Positions 34,241 to 54,735 of a DNA stretch of 64,000 nucleotides are shown here, one piece after another. The translations under genes were made by a program, and so were the position numbers. Each line of letters begins with the position of its first letter. Within the stretch, counting starts at the first letter, position 1. The stretch covers positions 1,426,001-1,490,000 of the forward strand of contig NC_007577.1 in the NCBI RefSeq assembly GCF_000012645.1. Direction: 5' to 3'. The DNA is from Prochlorococcus marinus str. MIT 9312. GTDB taxonomy: Bacteria; Cyanobacteriota; Cyanobacteriia; PCC-6307; Cyanobiaceae. The notes under the pieces were generated by a model. That model was not told where the DNA came from. It worked only from the letters and a program-made list of their open reading frames with translations, and ran no database searches.

Positions 34241-34681
34241 TTATTTAATTAACCAAATGGGTATTGTATCTAATTCTTTTCCAGTAAAAGACGCAATAAA
34301 AATTGAACAAATCAAACTTATAGAAATGATGATAATCAAAAGAAATAACGAAAACAATTCTCCATTTGAAAAAGGTCTTCTATTCCCTATTAAATTTTGA
34401 TTATTAGAATCCATTACTAAATTATTTAAAACATTAGTACTATTTTTACTTCTAGATTTTTCTTTTATTTTCTCATCATATATTTTCCTCAAATTAAAAT
34501 TATTTAAATTTTCATAAGCCTCTAAAACTTCTTGAAATTTACTTTTCGCAACATCTATTTCTAATGAAGTTGTATCAGGATGCAACTCAATGGAAAGTTT
34601 ACAAAATGCCTTTCTTAATTCATGATTTGATGCATTTTCATTTACACCTAAAATTTTGTAATAGGAAGTTTCCGATTTCAA
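34241..34681 (-). CDS. J-domain protein with C-terminal membrane segment
   Basis: This 146-residue protein carries an N-terminal J domain (about residues 5-68) with the essential HPD at 34-36, which stimulates Hsp70. A Ser/Asn-rich linker follows, and then a strongly hydrophobic segment at about 110-132 (LFSLFLLIIIISISLICSIF), so it is probably membrane-anchored. It lacks the Gly/Phe and zinc regions of DnaJ proper. The start appears to be TTG at 34681. It is probably co-transcribed with the DUF3143 gene. Confidence 0.85.
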   Translation of the reverse strand: MKSETSYYKILGVNENASNHELRKAFCKLSIELHPDTTSLEIDVAKSKFQEVLEAYENLNNFNLRKIYDEKIKEKSRSKNSTNVLNNLVMDSNNQNLIGNRRPFSNGELFSLFLLIIIISISLICSIFIASFTGKELDTIPIWLIK

Positions 34682-34770
34682 AATAATCTTTTATTAATAT
34701 TGTAATTCTAATAAATTTTTACTAAATAGAATGTATTTAATGCAAGGTAAAAATTTATATTTATAACGAA

Positions 34771-35484
34771 ATGAAAAAACAAAACATTCCGAAAGAGATT
34801 TCTGAATTCATAACTAAAGAAGAAATAGTTATGTTTCAAGAATTACAAATTAAAATTGCAGAATTAAACAATAAAACCAATCTAACAAGATTAATTAAAG
34901 GGGATGATTATTGGATATCTCAAGTATTTGACAGCATTTGGCCATTTAAAACTTTCCCGAATATTAATTTTGATAATAAAAAGTTTTTAGATATTGGATC
35001 TGGTTGTGGCTTCCCTGGTTTAGCTTATGCCATAACTCATCCTAATTCAGAGATATACCTGATTGATTCTTCAAAAAAGAAAACAGATGCGCTAAAACTC
35101 TTAATTAAAGAGATCAATTTCAAAAACAATATTCATATAATCAATGATCGTATTGAAAACTTAGCCCATCAATCGTCAATGAGAAATAGTTTCAATATAG
35201 CTACCACTAGAGCGGTGAGTAATCCATCAACAGTTTCAGAATATATACTACCAATGCTAAAAAAAGAAGGGTTAGGAGTTTTATATTGTGGCAAATGGAC
35301 TGATGAAGAAAATAAAAATCTGGATAAAACCTTAGAAATATTAGAAGGAAAATTTAAAGAGACAAAGAAGATTTTGTTACCAAGAAGTAAAGGTACCCGA
35401 AATATTATTCTTATTCAACCTAAAAATTTATGTCCTGAAATTTACCCACGAAAAATTGGCAAACCTGAGAAACATCCATTATGA
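34771..35484 (+). CDS. rsmG: 16S rRNA (guanine-N7) methyltransferase RsmG
   Basis: This 237-residue SAM-dependent enzyme (formerly GidB) methylates G527 of 16S rRNA. The SAM motif is DIGSGCGFPG at residues 74-83, and the second signature TTRAVSNPSTV is near residue 149. The N-terminal part NNKTNLTRL is typical. It converges on the aldo/keto reductase gene with two bases between stop codons. Confidence 0.95.
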   Translation: MKKQNIPKEISEFITKEEIVMFQELQIKIAELNNKTNLTRLIKGDDYWISQVFDSIWPFKTFPNINFDNKKFLDIGSGCGFPGLAYAITHPNSEIYLIDSSKKKTDALKLLIKEINFKNNIHIINDRIENLAHQSSMRNSFNIATTRAVSNPSTVSEYILPMLKKEGLGVLYCGKWTDEENKNLDKTLEILEGKFKETKKILLPRSKGTRNIILIQPKNLCPEIYPRKIGKPEKHPL

Positions 35485-35486
35485 AA

Positions 35487-36680
35487 TTATTTTTTTGATA
35501 ATCTTTTAGCAACTTGATCTCCAAACTTTTCTTTTAAGGTTCTCAATTTATTTATAACTTTTTTTGGATTTATATGGCCTTCTAAAACTTTTAATAATTG
35601 ACCTTCAGCAACATCCACATCTATTAAATTGGCGTTACATCCTGGGAACCAATGACTTCCATTACCTAGCAATTGATATCTAGCCCTTGCAAATCCTTCC
35701 ATATCCAACGAATCTATTAAATTTGAAAGCCAAAGCAAAACGGGAATATTAATATTTCCTGGCGTATATTCCCAACTCGGTAAATTTCTATTCCAATTTT
35801 GATACCACTCTAAGCCTAAAGCACTAATTGATTCCTGTCTTAATCTTTTTATTATCTTTGGAACATACTTCTCAGATTCTGATAGCAACGAGACAGCTTC
35901 TAAATGAAGATCAAAATCTGCCTCTTTTGCAATACCGACACTAAGAGTGTGGACGTTTTTATTTCTTAAGCAAAAAAGATCATTGAAAACTATAGGATGA
36001 AGTGGCTTACAAAATTCCAACATTTTTATTGAAGGAGTATGAAGATGTCCCCCTTTATCCGTGGGACTTATTATGAAAACCCCAAGATCATACTTATTTG
36101 CTAAATTTATAGCCTTTGTATTTTCTTGATTGATGAAATACCAGTGCAAATTTACATAATCAAATAAGTTTGTTGATATAGCCTTCTCAATAAGTGAAGA
36201 TTTTCCATGGGACGAAAATCCAATAGATCCAATTAAATTTTCTTTTTGCAAATTCCTTAAAATGTCAATACAACCTCCATCTTTAACAGCCTGATGTAAA
36301 TGTTGATCTGTATTAATGCCATGTATTGCTAGCAAATCAATTCTTTTAACTTTCAATTTTTCCATACTTGTCATAACATCTCTCTCAAAAATTTCTGGAT
36401 CACTATTTGGAGGAATCTTTGTTTGAATAATGTTTGGGATTTTTTTAGTATTTTGAAAACCTATTCCTAATTGCACCTCAGAAGTTCCATAATACTTAGC
36501 AGTTTCTATATGATGTAAGCCATATTTGTTTGCCATGTTTAATATATTTTCTACTTTATTTTGTTCTTCATATGAAATCTCAGAAAAATCTAATTGATCC
36601 CAACTTTTTTGAAATCTCATACCACCCAAAGATAAAATAGGCATCTTCAGATTGGTTCGACCAAATCTACGATATTCCAT
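35487..36680 (-). CDS. Aldo/keto reductase family oxidoreductase
   Basis: This 397-residue protein has an aldo/keto reductase barrel in the first 270 residues (MEYRRFGRTNLKMPILSLGG) and a C-terminal extension of about 110 residues. Of the catalytic tetrad, Tyr64, Lys88 and His120 can be placed, but the usual Asp is Glu59 (HIETAKYYG). The substrate is unknown. It begins eight bases after a 4Fe-4S ferredoxin gene in the same direction, so that ferredoxin may be a redox partner. No cysteine cluster for an iron-sulfur centre is seen in its own C-terminus. Confidence 0.86.
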   Translation of the reverse strand: MEYRRFGRTNLKMPILSLGGMRFQKSWDQLDFSEISYEEQNKVENILNMANKYGLHHIETAKYYGTSEVQLGIGFQNTKKIPNIIQTKIPPNSDPEIFERDVMTSMEKLKVKRIDLLAIHGINTDQHLHQAVKDGGCIDILRNLQKENLIGSIGFSSHGKSSLIEKAISTNLFDYVNLHWYFINQENTKAINLANKYDLGVFIISPTDKGGHLHTPSIKMLEFCKPLHPIVFNDLFCLRNKNVHTLSVGIAKEADFDLHLEAVSLLSESEKYVPKIIKRLRQESISALGLEWYQNWNRNLPSWEYTPGNINIPVLLWLSNLIDSLDMEGFARARYQLLGNGSHWFPGCNANLIDVDVAEGQLLKVLEGHINPKKVINKLRTLKEKFGDQVAKRLSKK

Positions 36681-36688
36681 TTTTAAAA

Positions 36689-37048
36689 TTAATGCTTATT
36701 CATTCTTGGGGGTTTTCCAAATGATTGAAACATATCCCTATCGAGACTATTCTCTAAATCTTCCAATTCTTCAAACTTGACCCAGTTAATACAATCAACA
36801 GGACATGTATCTATTGCTTCTTGTATAAGATCAATACTATCTCCGTCTTGTCTAACAGCTCGACTTCTACCATGAAATTCATCAACTATGAAAGTGTTTG
36901 AAGCAACGTGTACACAATATTTACAACCAATACACTTAGCCTCATCAACCCATACAGCTTTTTCGGCTAACTGACCGCCTAAAACAGCCTCCCAGCCTGT
37001 AATTTCGATATTCTCTGCAACGTTATCCAATGGATCAGTAAAATCCAT
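36689..37048 (-). CDS. 4Fe-4S ferredoxin-like protein
   Basis: This 119-residue protein has one apparent 4Fe-4S site formed by Cys39, Cys42, Cys45 and Cys82 (CIGCKYC and TCPVDC), with Cys86 as an extra. It belongs to the cyanobacterial/plant ferredoxin group that has a single cluster and N- and C-terminal extensions. It is flanked by the Ycf35 gene nine bases upstream and the aldo/keto reductase eight bases downstream, all on one strand, which suggests a redox role shared with them. Confidence 0.9.
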   Translation of the reverse strand: MDFTDPLDNVAENIEITGWEAVLGGQLAEKAVWVDEAKCIGCKYCVHVASNTFIVDEFHGRSRAVRQDGDSIDLIQEAIDTCPVDCINWVKFEELEDLENSLDRDMFQSFGKPPRMNKH

Positions 37049-37057
37049 ACTCTGCCA

Positions 37058-37450
37058 TTAGTTATCCCACTTGGTTAAAACCAATTCAATAGAACCGTCA
37101 TTTTTGTTTTTTTGTTCAACAATTTGATAACCATCCTCTTTTGTTTTGGAAATAATTGTTTGGTAAGCATACATTTGAGTAACTTTAGAAATAAATCTTT
37201 CTACTGGTAGCTCAAATTTCCATAGATCAAGATCGGTAACTAATTCATATGCATTTGAATTATTGTCCCATTTAAATCCAATTTTAGTATCTCCAGGTAA
37301 ATTCATACTTATATCAACAGCTGTAAATTTGCCCCTATAGCCTTTAACAAACTTTTCTTCTTGATTAATATTATAACCGAGGTTATTTAAAGCCTTAATT
37401 AATGGCTCTGCTTCTTTGAGCTGCGTTTTAATCGTACTAAAATGTGACAT
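37058..37450 (-). CDS. ycf35: Ycf35 / DUF1257 family protein
   Basis: This 130-residue soluble protein matches Ycf35 (DUF1257), which is encoded in cyanobacteria and some algal plastids. The N-terminal signature is MSHFSTIKTQLKEAEPLIKA. Its biochemical function is not known. It overlaps the DUF2997 gene by 14 bases and lies nine bases before the ferredoxin gene. This fixed grouping suggests the three proteins work in one complex or pathway. Confidence 0.88.
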   Translation of the reverse strand: MSHFSTIKTQLKEAEPLIKALNNLGYNINQEEKFVKGYRGKFTAVDISMNLPGDTKIGFKWDNNSNAYELVTDLDLWKFELPVERFISKVTQMYAYQTIISKTKEDGYQIVEQKNKNDGSIELVLTKWDN

Positions 37451-37652
37451 TAGATTCCTTGTTATGTTGATTTAAGTTTTCATTTTGATGAGAGATGAAA
37501 GCATCAGATGTTTTATTCTTTACTGTTACTTTGCCGAGAGCATCTTCAAGATTTTTTGTAACTTCATTACATGAATTACCAGTAAATCCTTCAACAGTCT
37601 CTTCAACTCTTCCGTCTTGATGAATTTTGAATCTCAATGTTTTTTGAGGCAT
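37437..37652 (-). CDS. DUF2997 family protein
   Basis: This small protein, 71 residues from the ATG at 37652, begins MPQKTLRFKIHQDGRVEETV and fits DUF2997, a family commonly encoded beside DUF1257/Ycf35. The conserved N-terminal part is followed by a polar tail. A TTG three codons upstream (37661) is a possible but less likely start. The reading frame overlaps that of ycf35 by 14 bases, so translation is probably coupled. The function is unknown. Confidence 0.82.
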   Translation of the reverse strand: MPQKTLRFKIHQDGRVEETVEGFTGNSCNEVTKNLEDALGKVTVKNKTSDAFISHQNENLNQHNKESNVTF

Positions 37653-37801
37653 TAAATTCAAGTACTGAATGTTTTAACTTTAAATATAATAACGAAAAAA
37701 TTTTGTTTCAGTTGGTACAAGTTAATTAATTTTTAATTTTTATATTGAATATCTGATATATTTATTTTGAGCTACATTCTACGAAAAATAAATTAAGAAA
37801 T

Positions 37802-38575
37802 TTAATTATAAAAACCTTGCATCCCCATTGAATCCAAGGCAGTTTTTGCTTCTTCCATAACGGATGGCTCTTTATCGAAAAGGGCTATCTTGGTACATTC
37901 ATCAACGAAACTTTCTTGAAATGTATTGTTTAATTTTTCGTACAACCTACACAATGACCAAATGCAATTACTTCTTACACCTGATTCATTATCTATCTTT
38001 AAACTTATTAAAAGCTGTTCTGCTGCTAATTGAGCGTTTTCCAGAGAAACATTTCCAATTTCAGCTAAAGAACTAGATGACCATAACCTTACTGCAGCTA
38101 CATCGTTCTTTAAAGCACTAATTAATGGCTGTAAAACAATTTGGTCATCATAATTAGCTAAGCTCCATGCAGTCGCCCTCCTAACATAAGCATTATCATC
38201 AGTCTCCAAAAGGCTGACAAGTTTCTTTACTGCGCTAGGACATGGATTACGACCTAAAGCATATACCGCACTCATTCTTTCAACAGGGCAAGGTTGATCA
38301 AGTAATGGTAACAAAAGGGGAAAAGATCTTTTATCTCTATATTCACAAAATATTCTTAACCCCTGTATTCTTTCTTCTCTGTTACCTTCAAGCATTTTTA
38401 AAGCTTCATTGCACTCTTGAGTTATATTGAAACCTTTTGAAAAAGCATCTTCATCAATTTGCTCTAAAGGATCTATTTCAATCTCTAAAGCCAATTCTCT
38501 CGCTAAAACATCTGGATCAACTGCAATTTCAGCTAGACTTTCTTTTTTAGGATCCTTATTTTTTGTCATTTTCAA
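37802..38575 (-). CDS. HEAT-repeat protein
   Basis: This 257-residue protein consists of a polar N-terminus of about 60 residues and then repeated helical pairs of HEAT type, such as RSFPLLLPLLDQPCPVERMSA and AVKKLVSLLETDDNAYVRRA (residues about 85-200). In cyanobacteria such proteins are often related to phycobilin lyase subunits (CpcE-like), but here no lyase function can be shown. It is 12 bases downstream of a tiny membrane-protein frame. The 149-base gap to the DUF2997 gene may hold that cluster's promoter. Confidence 0.85.
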   Translation of the reverse strand: MKMTKNKDPKKESLAEIAVDPDVLARELALEIEIDPLEQIDEDAFSKGFNITQECNEALKMLEGNREERIQGLRIFCEYRDKRSFPLLLPLLDQPCPVERMSAVYALGRNPCPSAVKKLVSLLETDDNAYVRRATAWSLANYDDQIVLQPLISALKNDVAAVRLWSSSSLAEIGNVSLENAQLAAEQLLISLKIDNESGVRSNCIWSLCRLYEKLNNTFQESFVDECTKIALFDKEPSVMEEAKTALDSMGMQGFYN

Positions 38576-38587
38576 AAACTAAAAATA

Positions 38588-38713
38588 TTAATTTATGGGA
38601 GCAGGCGACATCATATCTCCTGGCAACCAAATTCTTGCACTAACTGCAAAGAAAGCAATCCCAAAAAGTGCGACGATAGCGAAAGGTAAAATTTTTGTCT
38701 TAATAAAACCCAA
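38588..38713 (-). CDS. Candidate small single-span membrane protein, 41 residues
   Basis: An open frame reads from TTG at 38713 (MGFIKTKILPFAIVALFG) to TAA at 38588-38590, ending LPGDMMSPAPIN. It has a short basic N-terminus, one hydrophobic span (about residues 9-26) and a proline-rich C-terminus, resembling small thylakoid proteins in layout. There is no ATG before the membrane span; an in-frame stop lies just upstream at about 38761. The frame fills the gap between rlmN and the HEAT-repeat gene. The product is not assigned to a known photosystem subunit. Confidence 0.55.
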   Translation of the reverse strand: MGFIKTKILPFAIVALFGIAFFAVSARIWLPGDMMSPAPIN

Positions 38714-38782
38714 AGATTCAAAATTATTTAAGTCAATAATAACCTGTTTAATATACTTTTAAAGAATTATTCTTAGATAATA

Positions 38783-39841
<1,059 letters not shown>

Positions 39842-39858
39842 TTAGTTAAAAACTATTT

Positions 39859-40029
<171 letters not shown>

Positions 40030-40064
40030 CTATTCTAGTCACTAAAAATGATAATAGATAGTAT

Positions 40065-49435
<9,371 letters not shown>

Positions 49436-49586
49436 CCAAGAAAACCTGCGATTATGTGAGATTTACTACTTACTTTTAATCTACTCAATCTTAAGTTATT
49501 TAACTTTTCTTTTAATTTGAAATCAATCATTAAATCTCGATTTCAACAAAAAAATCAATTTAATAAATGAACTAAAATTTTAGCCA

Positions 49587-49603
49587 AATGGTCAAAAACC
49601 ATT
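49587..49603 (-). terminator. Possible terminator-like hairpin after tatD
   Basis: AATGGT at 49587-49592 pairs perfectly with ACCATT at 49598-49603 around a five-base loop. The sequence beside it, CTAAAATTTTAG at 49572-49583, is a 12-base palindrome. It lies between tatD and rpoB, which are both on the minus strand. There is no clear run of T after the stem, so a Rho-independent terminator is not certain. Confidence 0.3.
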
Positions 49604-49620
49604 CATTTAAAAGTTAAAAC

Positions 49621-49655
49621 TAAGAAATCAAGAAAAAATTGCCAGTAATTTCTTA
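49621..49655. repeat. Inverted repeat downstream of tatD
   Basis: TAAGAAAT at 49621-49628 is repeated inverted as ATTTCTTA at 49648-49655, with a 19-base loop between. It starts 18 bases beyond the tatD stop codon. It may form a 3' hairpin protecting the rpsT-tatD message or be chance in AT-rich DNA. Confidence 0.3.
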
Positions 49656-49672
49656 TATTAGCAGCTGTGGTG

Positions 49673-50467
49673 TCAACTTAACAAGTCAAATTTAAACAAA
49701 TCTTCAGCATTCTTTGATGACTGTTTAGCGATTGTAATTAATTCCGTTGATCTTAAATCTGCCATAAAGTTGGCAACATTTTCAACAAATGCAGGTTCAT
49801 TTCTTTTACCCCTATGGGGAACAGGAGCCAAAAAAGGGGAATCAGTTTCAATTAAGTATTTATCATTTGGGACTATCTTGGCACACTCATGAATTTCATA
49901 TGCTTTTGGGAAAGTTACTATTCCACTAAAACTTATATAAAAACCAAGATCCAAGAATTGCTTCATTTCTCTTGGCGTCCCTGTCCAGCAATGAAGTACT
50001 CCTTTAGGACATTTTCCCTTTTTAGAGAGGTCATTACATATCTCGATCATTTCATTTGCAGCATCTCTGCAATGGATAATTACAGGCAATTCAAGTTCAA
50101 AAGCTAACTCCATTTGAGGAATAAGAGCATTAATTTGCTGTGTTTTATTTTCATTTTTAAAAAAATCTAGGCCTAATTCCCCAATAGCTACAACTCTTCT
50201 ATCTTCTTGAGCTGATTTTCTTAAAAGAGATATGGAACTTAGTTCCCATTTTTCTGCTTCTAGCGGATGTAAACCAACTGAATAGTAAATTTCATTAAAT
50301 TCATTGGATATTTTTTTCAACTTAGGAATTTCTGTTAATTCACAACATGCATGAACTAATTTTTTTACACCTTTTGAACGCAATCTACAAACAACATCTT
50401 CAAGATCTTTATCAAAATTTTCGAATATTAAATGACAGTGCGAGTCTATGAGTTCAATATCGCTCAT
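49673..50467 (-). CDS. tatD: TatD-family metal-dependent hydrolase / DNase
   Basis: This 264-residue TIM-barrel enzyme belongs to the TatD DNase family. The metal-binding motif DSHCH is at residues 8-12, other ligands appear in GELGLDFF and HCRDA, and the C-terminal ETDSPFLAPVPHRGKRNEP matches the family signature. Relatives have 3'-5' exonuclease activity and may act in DNA repair. It follows rpsT by 17 bases in the same direction. Confidence 0.93.
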   Translation of the reverse strand: MSDIELIDSHCHLIFENFDKDLEDVVCRLRSKGVKKLVHACCELTEIPKLKKISNEFNEIYYSVGLHPLEAEKWELSSISLLRKSAQEDRRVVAIGELGLDFFKNENKTQQINALIPQMELAFELELPVIIHCRDAANEMIEICNDLSKKGKCPKGVLHCWTGTPREMKQFLDLGFYISFSGIVTFPKAYEIHECAKIVPNDKYLIETDSPFLAPVPHRGKRNEPAFVENVANFMADLRSTELITIAKQSSKNAEDLFKFDLLS

Positions 50468-50484
50468 AATTATGATCCGCCTTT

Positions 50485-50778
50485 TTACTGTGTGGCAAGA
50501 GTAGTTTTTACTAAATTGTTAATTTTTGATTTTCTGTTAGCCCCATTATTCTTATGAAGTACATTTTTCTTAACCGCCTTATCAATTAAACTAAAAGCCT
50601 TATTAAGACTTGTTTTCACTAAATCTTTATTCTCATCATTGGGGTCTTTTTTATATTTTTCGCAATTCTCTAAGGTTTTTTTAGTCAATGTTCTTACTGT
50701 AGATTTATATGATTTATTAATTAAACGATTTCTTTCTGCAATTTTTATTCTCTTTTTTGCTGATTTGTTATTGGCCAC
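50485..50778 (-). CDS. rpsT: 30S ribosomal protein S20
   Basis: This 97-residue, very basic, helical protein binds 16S rRNA early in 30S assembly. The typical N-terminus ANNKSAKKRIKIAERNRLIN and the NKAFSLIDKAVKKNV segment are visible. The start is GTG at 50778; in E. coli the same gene starts with UUG and is autoregulated through its poor start, so a similar effect is possible. It is divergent from hisD. Confidence 0.97.
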   Translation of the reverse strand: MANNKSAKKRIKIAERNRLINKSYKSTVRTLTKKTLENCEKYKKDPNDENKDLVKTSLNKAFSLIDKAVKKNVLHKNNGANRKSKINNLVKTTLATQ

Positions 50779-50839
50779 AGAGGGTACATAAATATAAGAT
50801 TTATATCATAACAAATAAATCGACTACTAATCAATCATA

Positions 50840-50845
50840 TATAAT
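50840..50845 (+). promoter_or_regulatory. Candidate -10 box for hisD
   Basis: This is a perfect TATAAT, 53 bases before the ATG of hisD at 50898 and 17 bases before a TTG at 50862. No clear -35 box precedes it. If transcription starts near 50852, the ATG has a leader of about 46 bases. Confidence 0.4.
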
Positions 50846-50897
50846 TTAGAAAGGTATTAAATTGGGTCGCGAGCCTTTCAATTTGAAAAATTTAGAA

Positions 50898-52184
50898 ATG
50901 AGGATTATAAACAATAAAAAAGACGCTATCCAAGAATTAAAAAGGATTTCTTCTAGAACTAATTCAGAAAACAATAACAAGATAAATCTAATCGTCGAAG
51001 AAATTCTTCAAGAGGTAAAAACTTATGGGGATATAGCAGTTGAAAAATATACCAAAAAGTTTGATGGTTTCAACCCTGACCCTATGCAAATTAGTGAGGA
51101 TCACTTAAAGGATGCATGGGATGAAATTGATAGCAATTTAAAGCGCTCACTTGAGGTGGCCCATAAAAGAATTAAAAAATTCCATGAAAAGGAAATTCCA
51201 CAATCTTTCACTATAAAAGGTGAACATGGTGATACAGTTCAAAGGAGATGGAGACCAGTTAAAAATGCAGGTATTTATATTCCTGGAGGCAGAGCTGCTT
51301 ATCCAAGTACTGTATTAATGAATGCAATACCTGCAAAAGTAGCAGGAGTAGAAGAAATTATAATGGTATCTCCTGGAAATAAAGAAGGGGAAATAAACAA
51401 AACTGTTTTAGCTGCAGCTCACTTATCAGGGATCAAAAAAGTTTTTAGAATTGGAGGAGCTCAAGCTATTGGTGCTTTGGCATTTGGCACAAATCAAATT
51501 AATAAAGTTGATGTTATTACAGGTCCAGGGAATATCTATGTAACTACTGCTAAAAAACTAATTTATGGCTCTACAGGCATTGATTCTTTAGCTGGTCCTA
51601 GTGAAATATTAGTCATTGCAGATGAAACAGCTCAAAGCACTCATATAGCTTCTGATCTCTTAGCGCAAGCAGAACATGATCCTTTGGCTTCATCAATACT
51701 TCTAACAACATCAAAGAACCAAGCGAAAGAAGTTTTAGAGGAACTTTATAAAAAAATAGATGATCATCCAAGAAAAGAAATTTGCATGCAATCCATAAAA
51801 AATTGGGGATTAATAGTTATTTGCGAGAATTATGAATTATGTATCGAACTGAGCAATAACTTTGCTCCAGAACATTTAGAAATTTTAGCTTTAGATTCAA
51901 AAAAGATTCTTGAAGGTATAGAGAATGCAGGAGCAATATTTTTAGGAAAATGGACCCCAGAAGCAGTAGGAGATTATCTGGCTGGACCAAATCATACTTT
52001 ACCTACATCAGGAAATTCTAGATTTAGCGGTTCTTTAGGAGTTGAAACTTTTATGAAAAACACTTCAATAATAGAATTTAATGAAGAAAGTTTAAAAGTC
52101 AACAGTCTCGATATTATTAATCTTGCTGAGAGTGAGGGCTTACATAGTCATGCCAACTCAGTAAAAATAAGATTTGAAGATTAG
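50898..52184 (+). CDS. hisD: Histidinol dehydrogenase
   Basis: This enzyme performs the last two oxidations of histidine synthesis, from histidinol to histidine, with NAD and zinc. Starting at ATG 50898 it has 428 residues, the usual length. A longer frame could start at TTG 50862, adding 12 residues (MGREPFNLKNLE) that are not part of the family. Conserved segments include [34 protein letters not shown] and APEHLEI. The stop overlaps the rpiA stop on the opposite strand (TTAG). Confidence 0.97.
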   Translation: MRIINNKKDAIQELKRISSRTNSENNNKINLIVEEILQEVKTYGDIAVEKYTKKFDGFNPDPMQISEDHLKDAWDEIDSNLKRSLEVAHKRIKKFHEKEIPQSFTIKGEHGDTVQRRWRPVKNAGIYIPGGRAAYPSTVLMNAIPAKVAGVEEIIMVSPGNKEGEINKTVLAAAHLSGIKKVFRIGGAQAIGALAFGTNQINKVDVITGPGNIYVTTAKKLIYGSTGIDSLAGPSEILVIADETAQSTHIASDLLAQAEHDPLASSILLTTSKNQAKEVLEELYKKIDDHPRKEICMQSIKNWGLIVICENYELCIELSNNFAPEHLEILALDSKKILEGIENAGAIFLGKWTPEAVGDYLAGPNHTLPTSGNSRFSGSLGVETFMKNTSIIEFNEESLKVNSLDIINLAESEGLHSHANSVKIRFED

Positions 52185-52894
52185 CCAACTTTTGCGGGAG
52201 AGTAAGCAACAGGAATATTGTTTTCAATTTTACCAACCAATACTTTGTCTGTAAGGTCAATGAATAATCCATTTTCTAATACTCCTGGAATATTATTAAT
52301 ACTCTTTTCAATATCTTTTGGATTCTTAATACCATCATTAAACAATACATCTAGGATTAGATTGCCCTGATCAGTAACAACTGGGCCAGCTTTTTTAGTC
52401 GCCATTCTTAAAGTAGAAATGCCATTCATTTCTGAAATCACTTCCTGAACTTGTTTCCAAGCATTTGGAAGAACTTCTACAGGTAAAGGAAAAGATTGAT
52501 TTAATTTTCGTACGAGTTTCGTTTCGTCAACAACAATCAACAATTGATTAGCTTTAGATGCCACTAACTTTTCTCTAACATGACATGCTCCTCCCCCTTT
52601 AATTAATTGAAAACCCGGATCAACTTCATCTGCTCCATCAATAGCTAAATCGATTTGAGAAACAGAAGCCAAATCAATAAGTGGGATATCCAGTTCGAGC
52701 GCTAAAACTTCTGATTGAAAGGAAGTTGCAACACCTTTTATATTTTGCAGTTTTCCAGAACGAATTGCATCAGCAAGGCTTTTTATCATAAGCACAGCTG
52801 TAGAACCAGATCCTAATCCGAGAATCATGTCACTCTTTACTTCCTCAATTGCTGCTTCAGCAACTATTTGTTTCATTTGAGTTTGTGAATTCAA
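52181..52894 (-). CDS. rpiA: Ribose-5-phosphate isomerase A
   Basis: This 237-residue enzyme interconverts ribose 5-phosphate and ribulose 5-phosphate, serving the Calvin cycle and pentose phosphate pathway. Motifs are GLGSGSTA near residues 26-33, AIDGADEVD at about 88-96 and [11 protein letters not shown] near 103-113. The frame starts at TTG 52894 ([11 protein letters not shown]); ATG at 52876 is an alternative, but the TQMKQ segment appears conserved in cyanobacteria. It converges on hisD with a shared TTAG. Confidence 0.96.
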   Translation of the reverse strand: MNSQTQMKQIVAEAAIEEVKSDMILGLGSGSTAVLMIKSLADAIRSGKLQNIKGVATSFQSEVLALELDIPLIDLASVSQIDLAIDGADEVDPGFQLIKGGGACHVREKLVASKANQLLIVVDETKLVRKLNQSFPLPVEVLPNAWKQVQEVISEMNGISTLRMATKKAGPVVTDQGNLILDVLFNDGIKNPKDIEKSINNIPGVLENGLFIDLTDKVLVGKIENNIPVAYSPAKVG

Positions 52895-52940
52895 AATCTT
52901 TTTTTCTATTGTTATAGATTATTAAATTTCAATGAGCGAT

Positions 52941-54071
<1,131 letters not shown>

Positions 54072-54232
54072 TTATTTAATAGTTTTTTAAAATTTATTGA
54101 GTAAATCTAATTGAAGAAATATATATTTGTTGTTTTTTTGTTTACATCCATAAAAATATAAATTTTTGAATTTTTTATAAAAAAAACTTTTTATATGTGA
54201 AAATAATTTTAAATCAATTTATATAAATAAAT

Positions 54233-54700
54233 TTGAACAAAGAACAAAAAAGTAGACTAGAAAACCTTTTAGAAAAAGTTGCAAATGTATTGGATTACAA
54301 AATCTGCAGTGTAAATTTACAAACTAATCAGAATCCAATCGTTATTAAAATTATTATAAAAAAAACTAACGGTGATGATATTTCACTAGATGATTGTGCG
54401 TTATTTAATACCCCAGCATCTGAAGAAATAGAGAATTCAAATCTTTTAAAATGTTCATATGTGTTAGAAATTAGTAGTCAAGGGGTCAGTGATGAATTAA
54501 CCTCAGAAAGAGACTTCAAAACTTTTAAGGGTTTTCCAGTTAATGTTGAGTTAAACCAGAAGAATTCAAAAATAAAATTTCTCAATGGTTTACTTTATGA
54601 AAAGTCTAAAGATTATTTAGCCATTAACATAAAAGGTAAGATTAAAAAAATCCCTTTTAATGAAGTACTCAAGATTAGTCTTTGCACATTAAAAGATTAA
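54233..54700 (+). CDS. rimP: Ribosome maturation factor RimP
   Basis: This 155-residue protein assists 30S subunit assembly. It has the expected two-domain layout: an N-terminal alpha/beta domain ([19 protein letters not shown], then [19 protein letters not shown]) and a C-terminal small beta-barrel (residues about 90-155). The start is TTG at 54233. It opens the conserved rimP-nusA-ylxR-infB operon, which confirms the name despite moderate sequence divergence. It is divergent from the protease gene across an extremely AT-rich spacer. Confidence 0.93.
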   Translation: MNKEQKSRLENLLEKVANVLDYKICSVNLQTNQNPIVIKIIIKKTNGDDISLDDCALFNTPASEEIENSNLLKCSYVLEISSQGVSDELTSERDFKTFKGFPVNVELNQKNSKIKFLNGLLYEKSKDYLAINIKGKIKKIPFNEVLKISLCTLKD

Positions 54701-54735
54701 TTAATTTTCAACCATTATTCAATTTCCCATCATAG

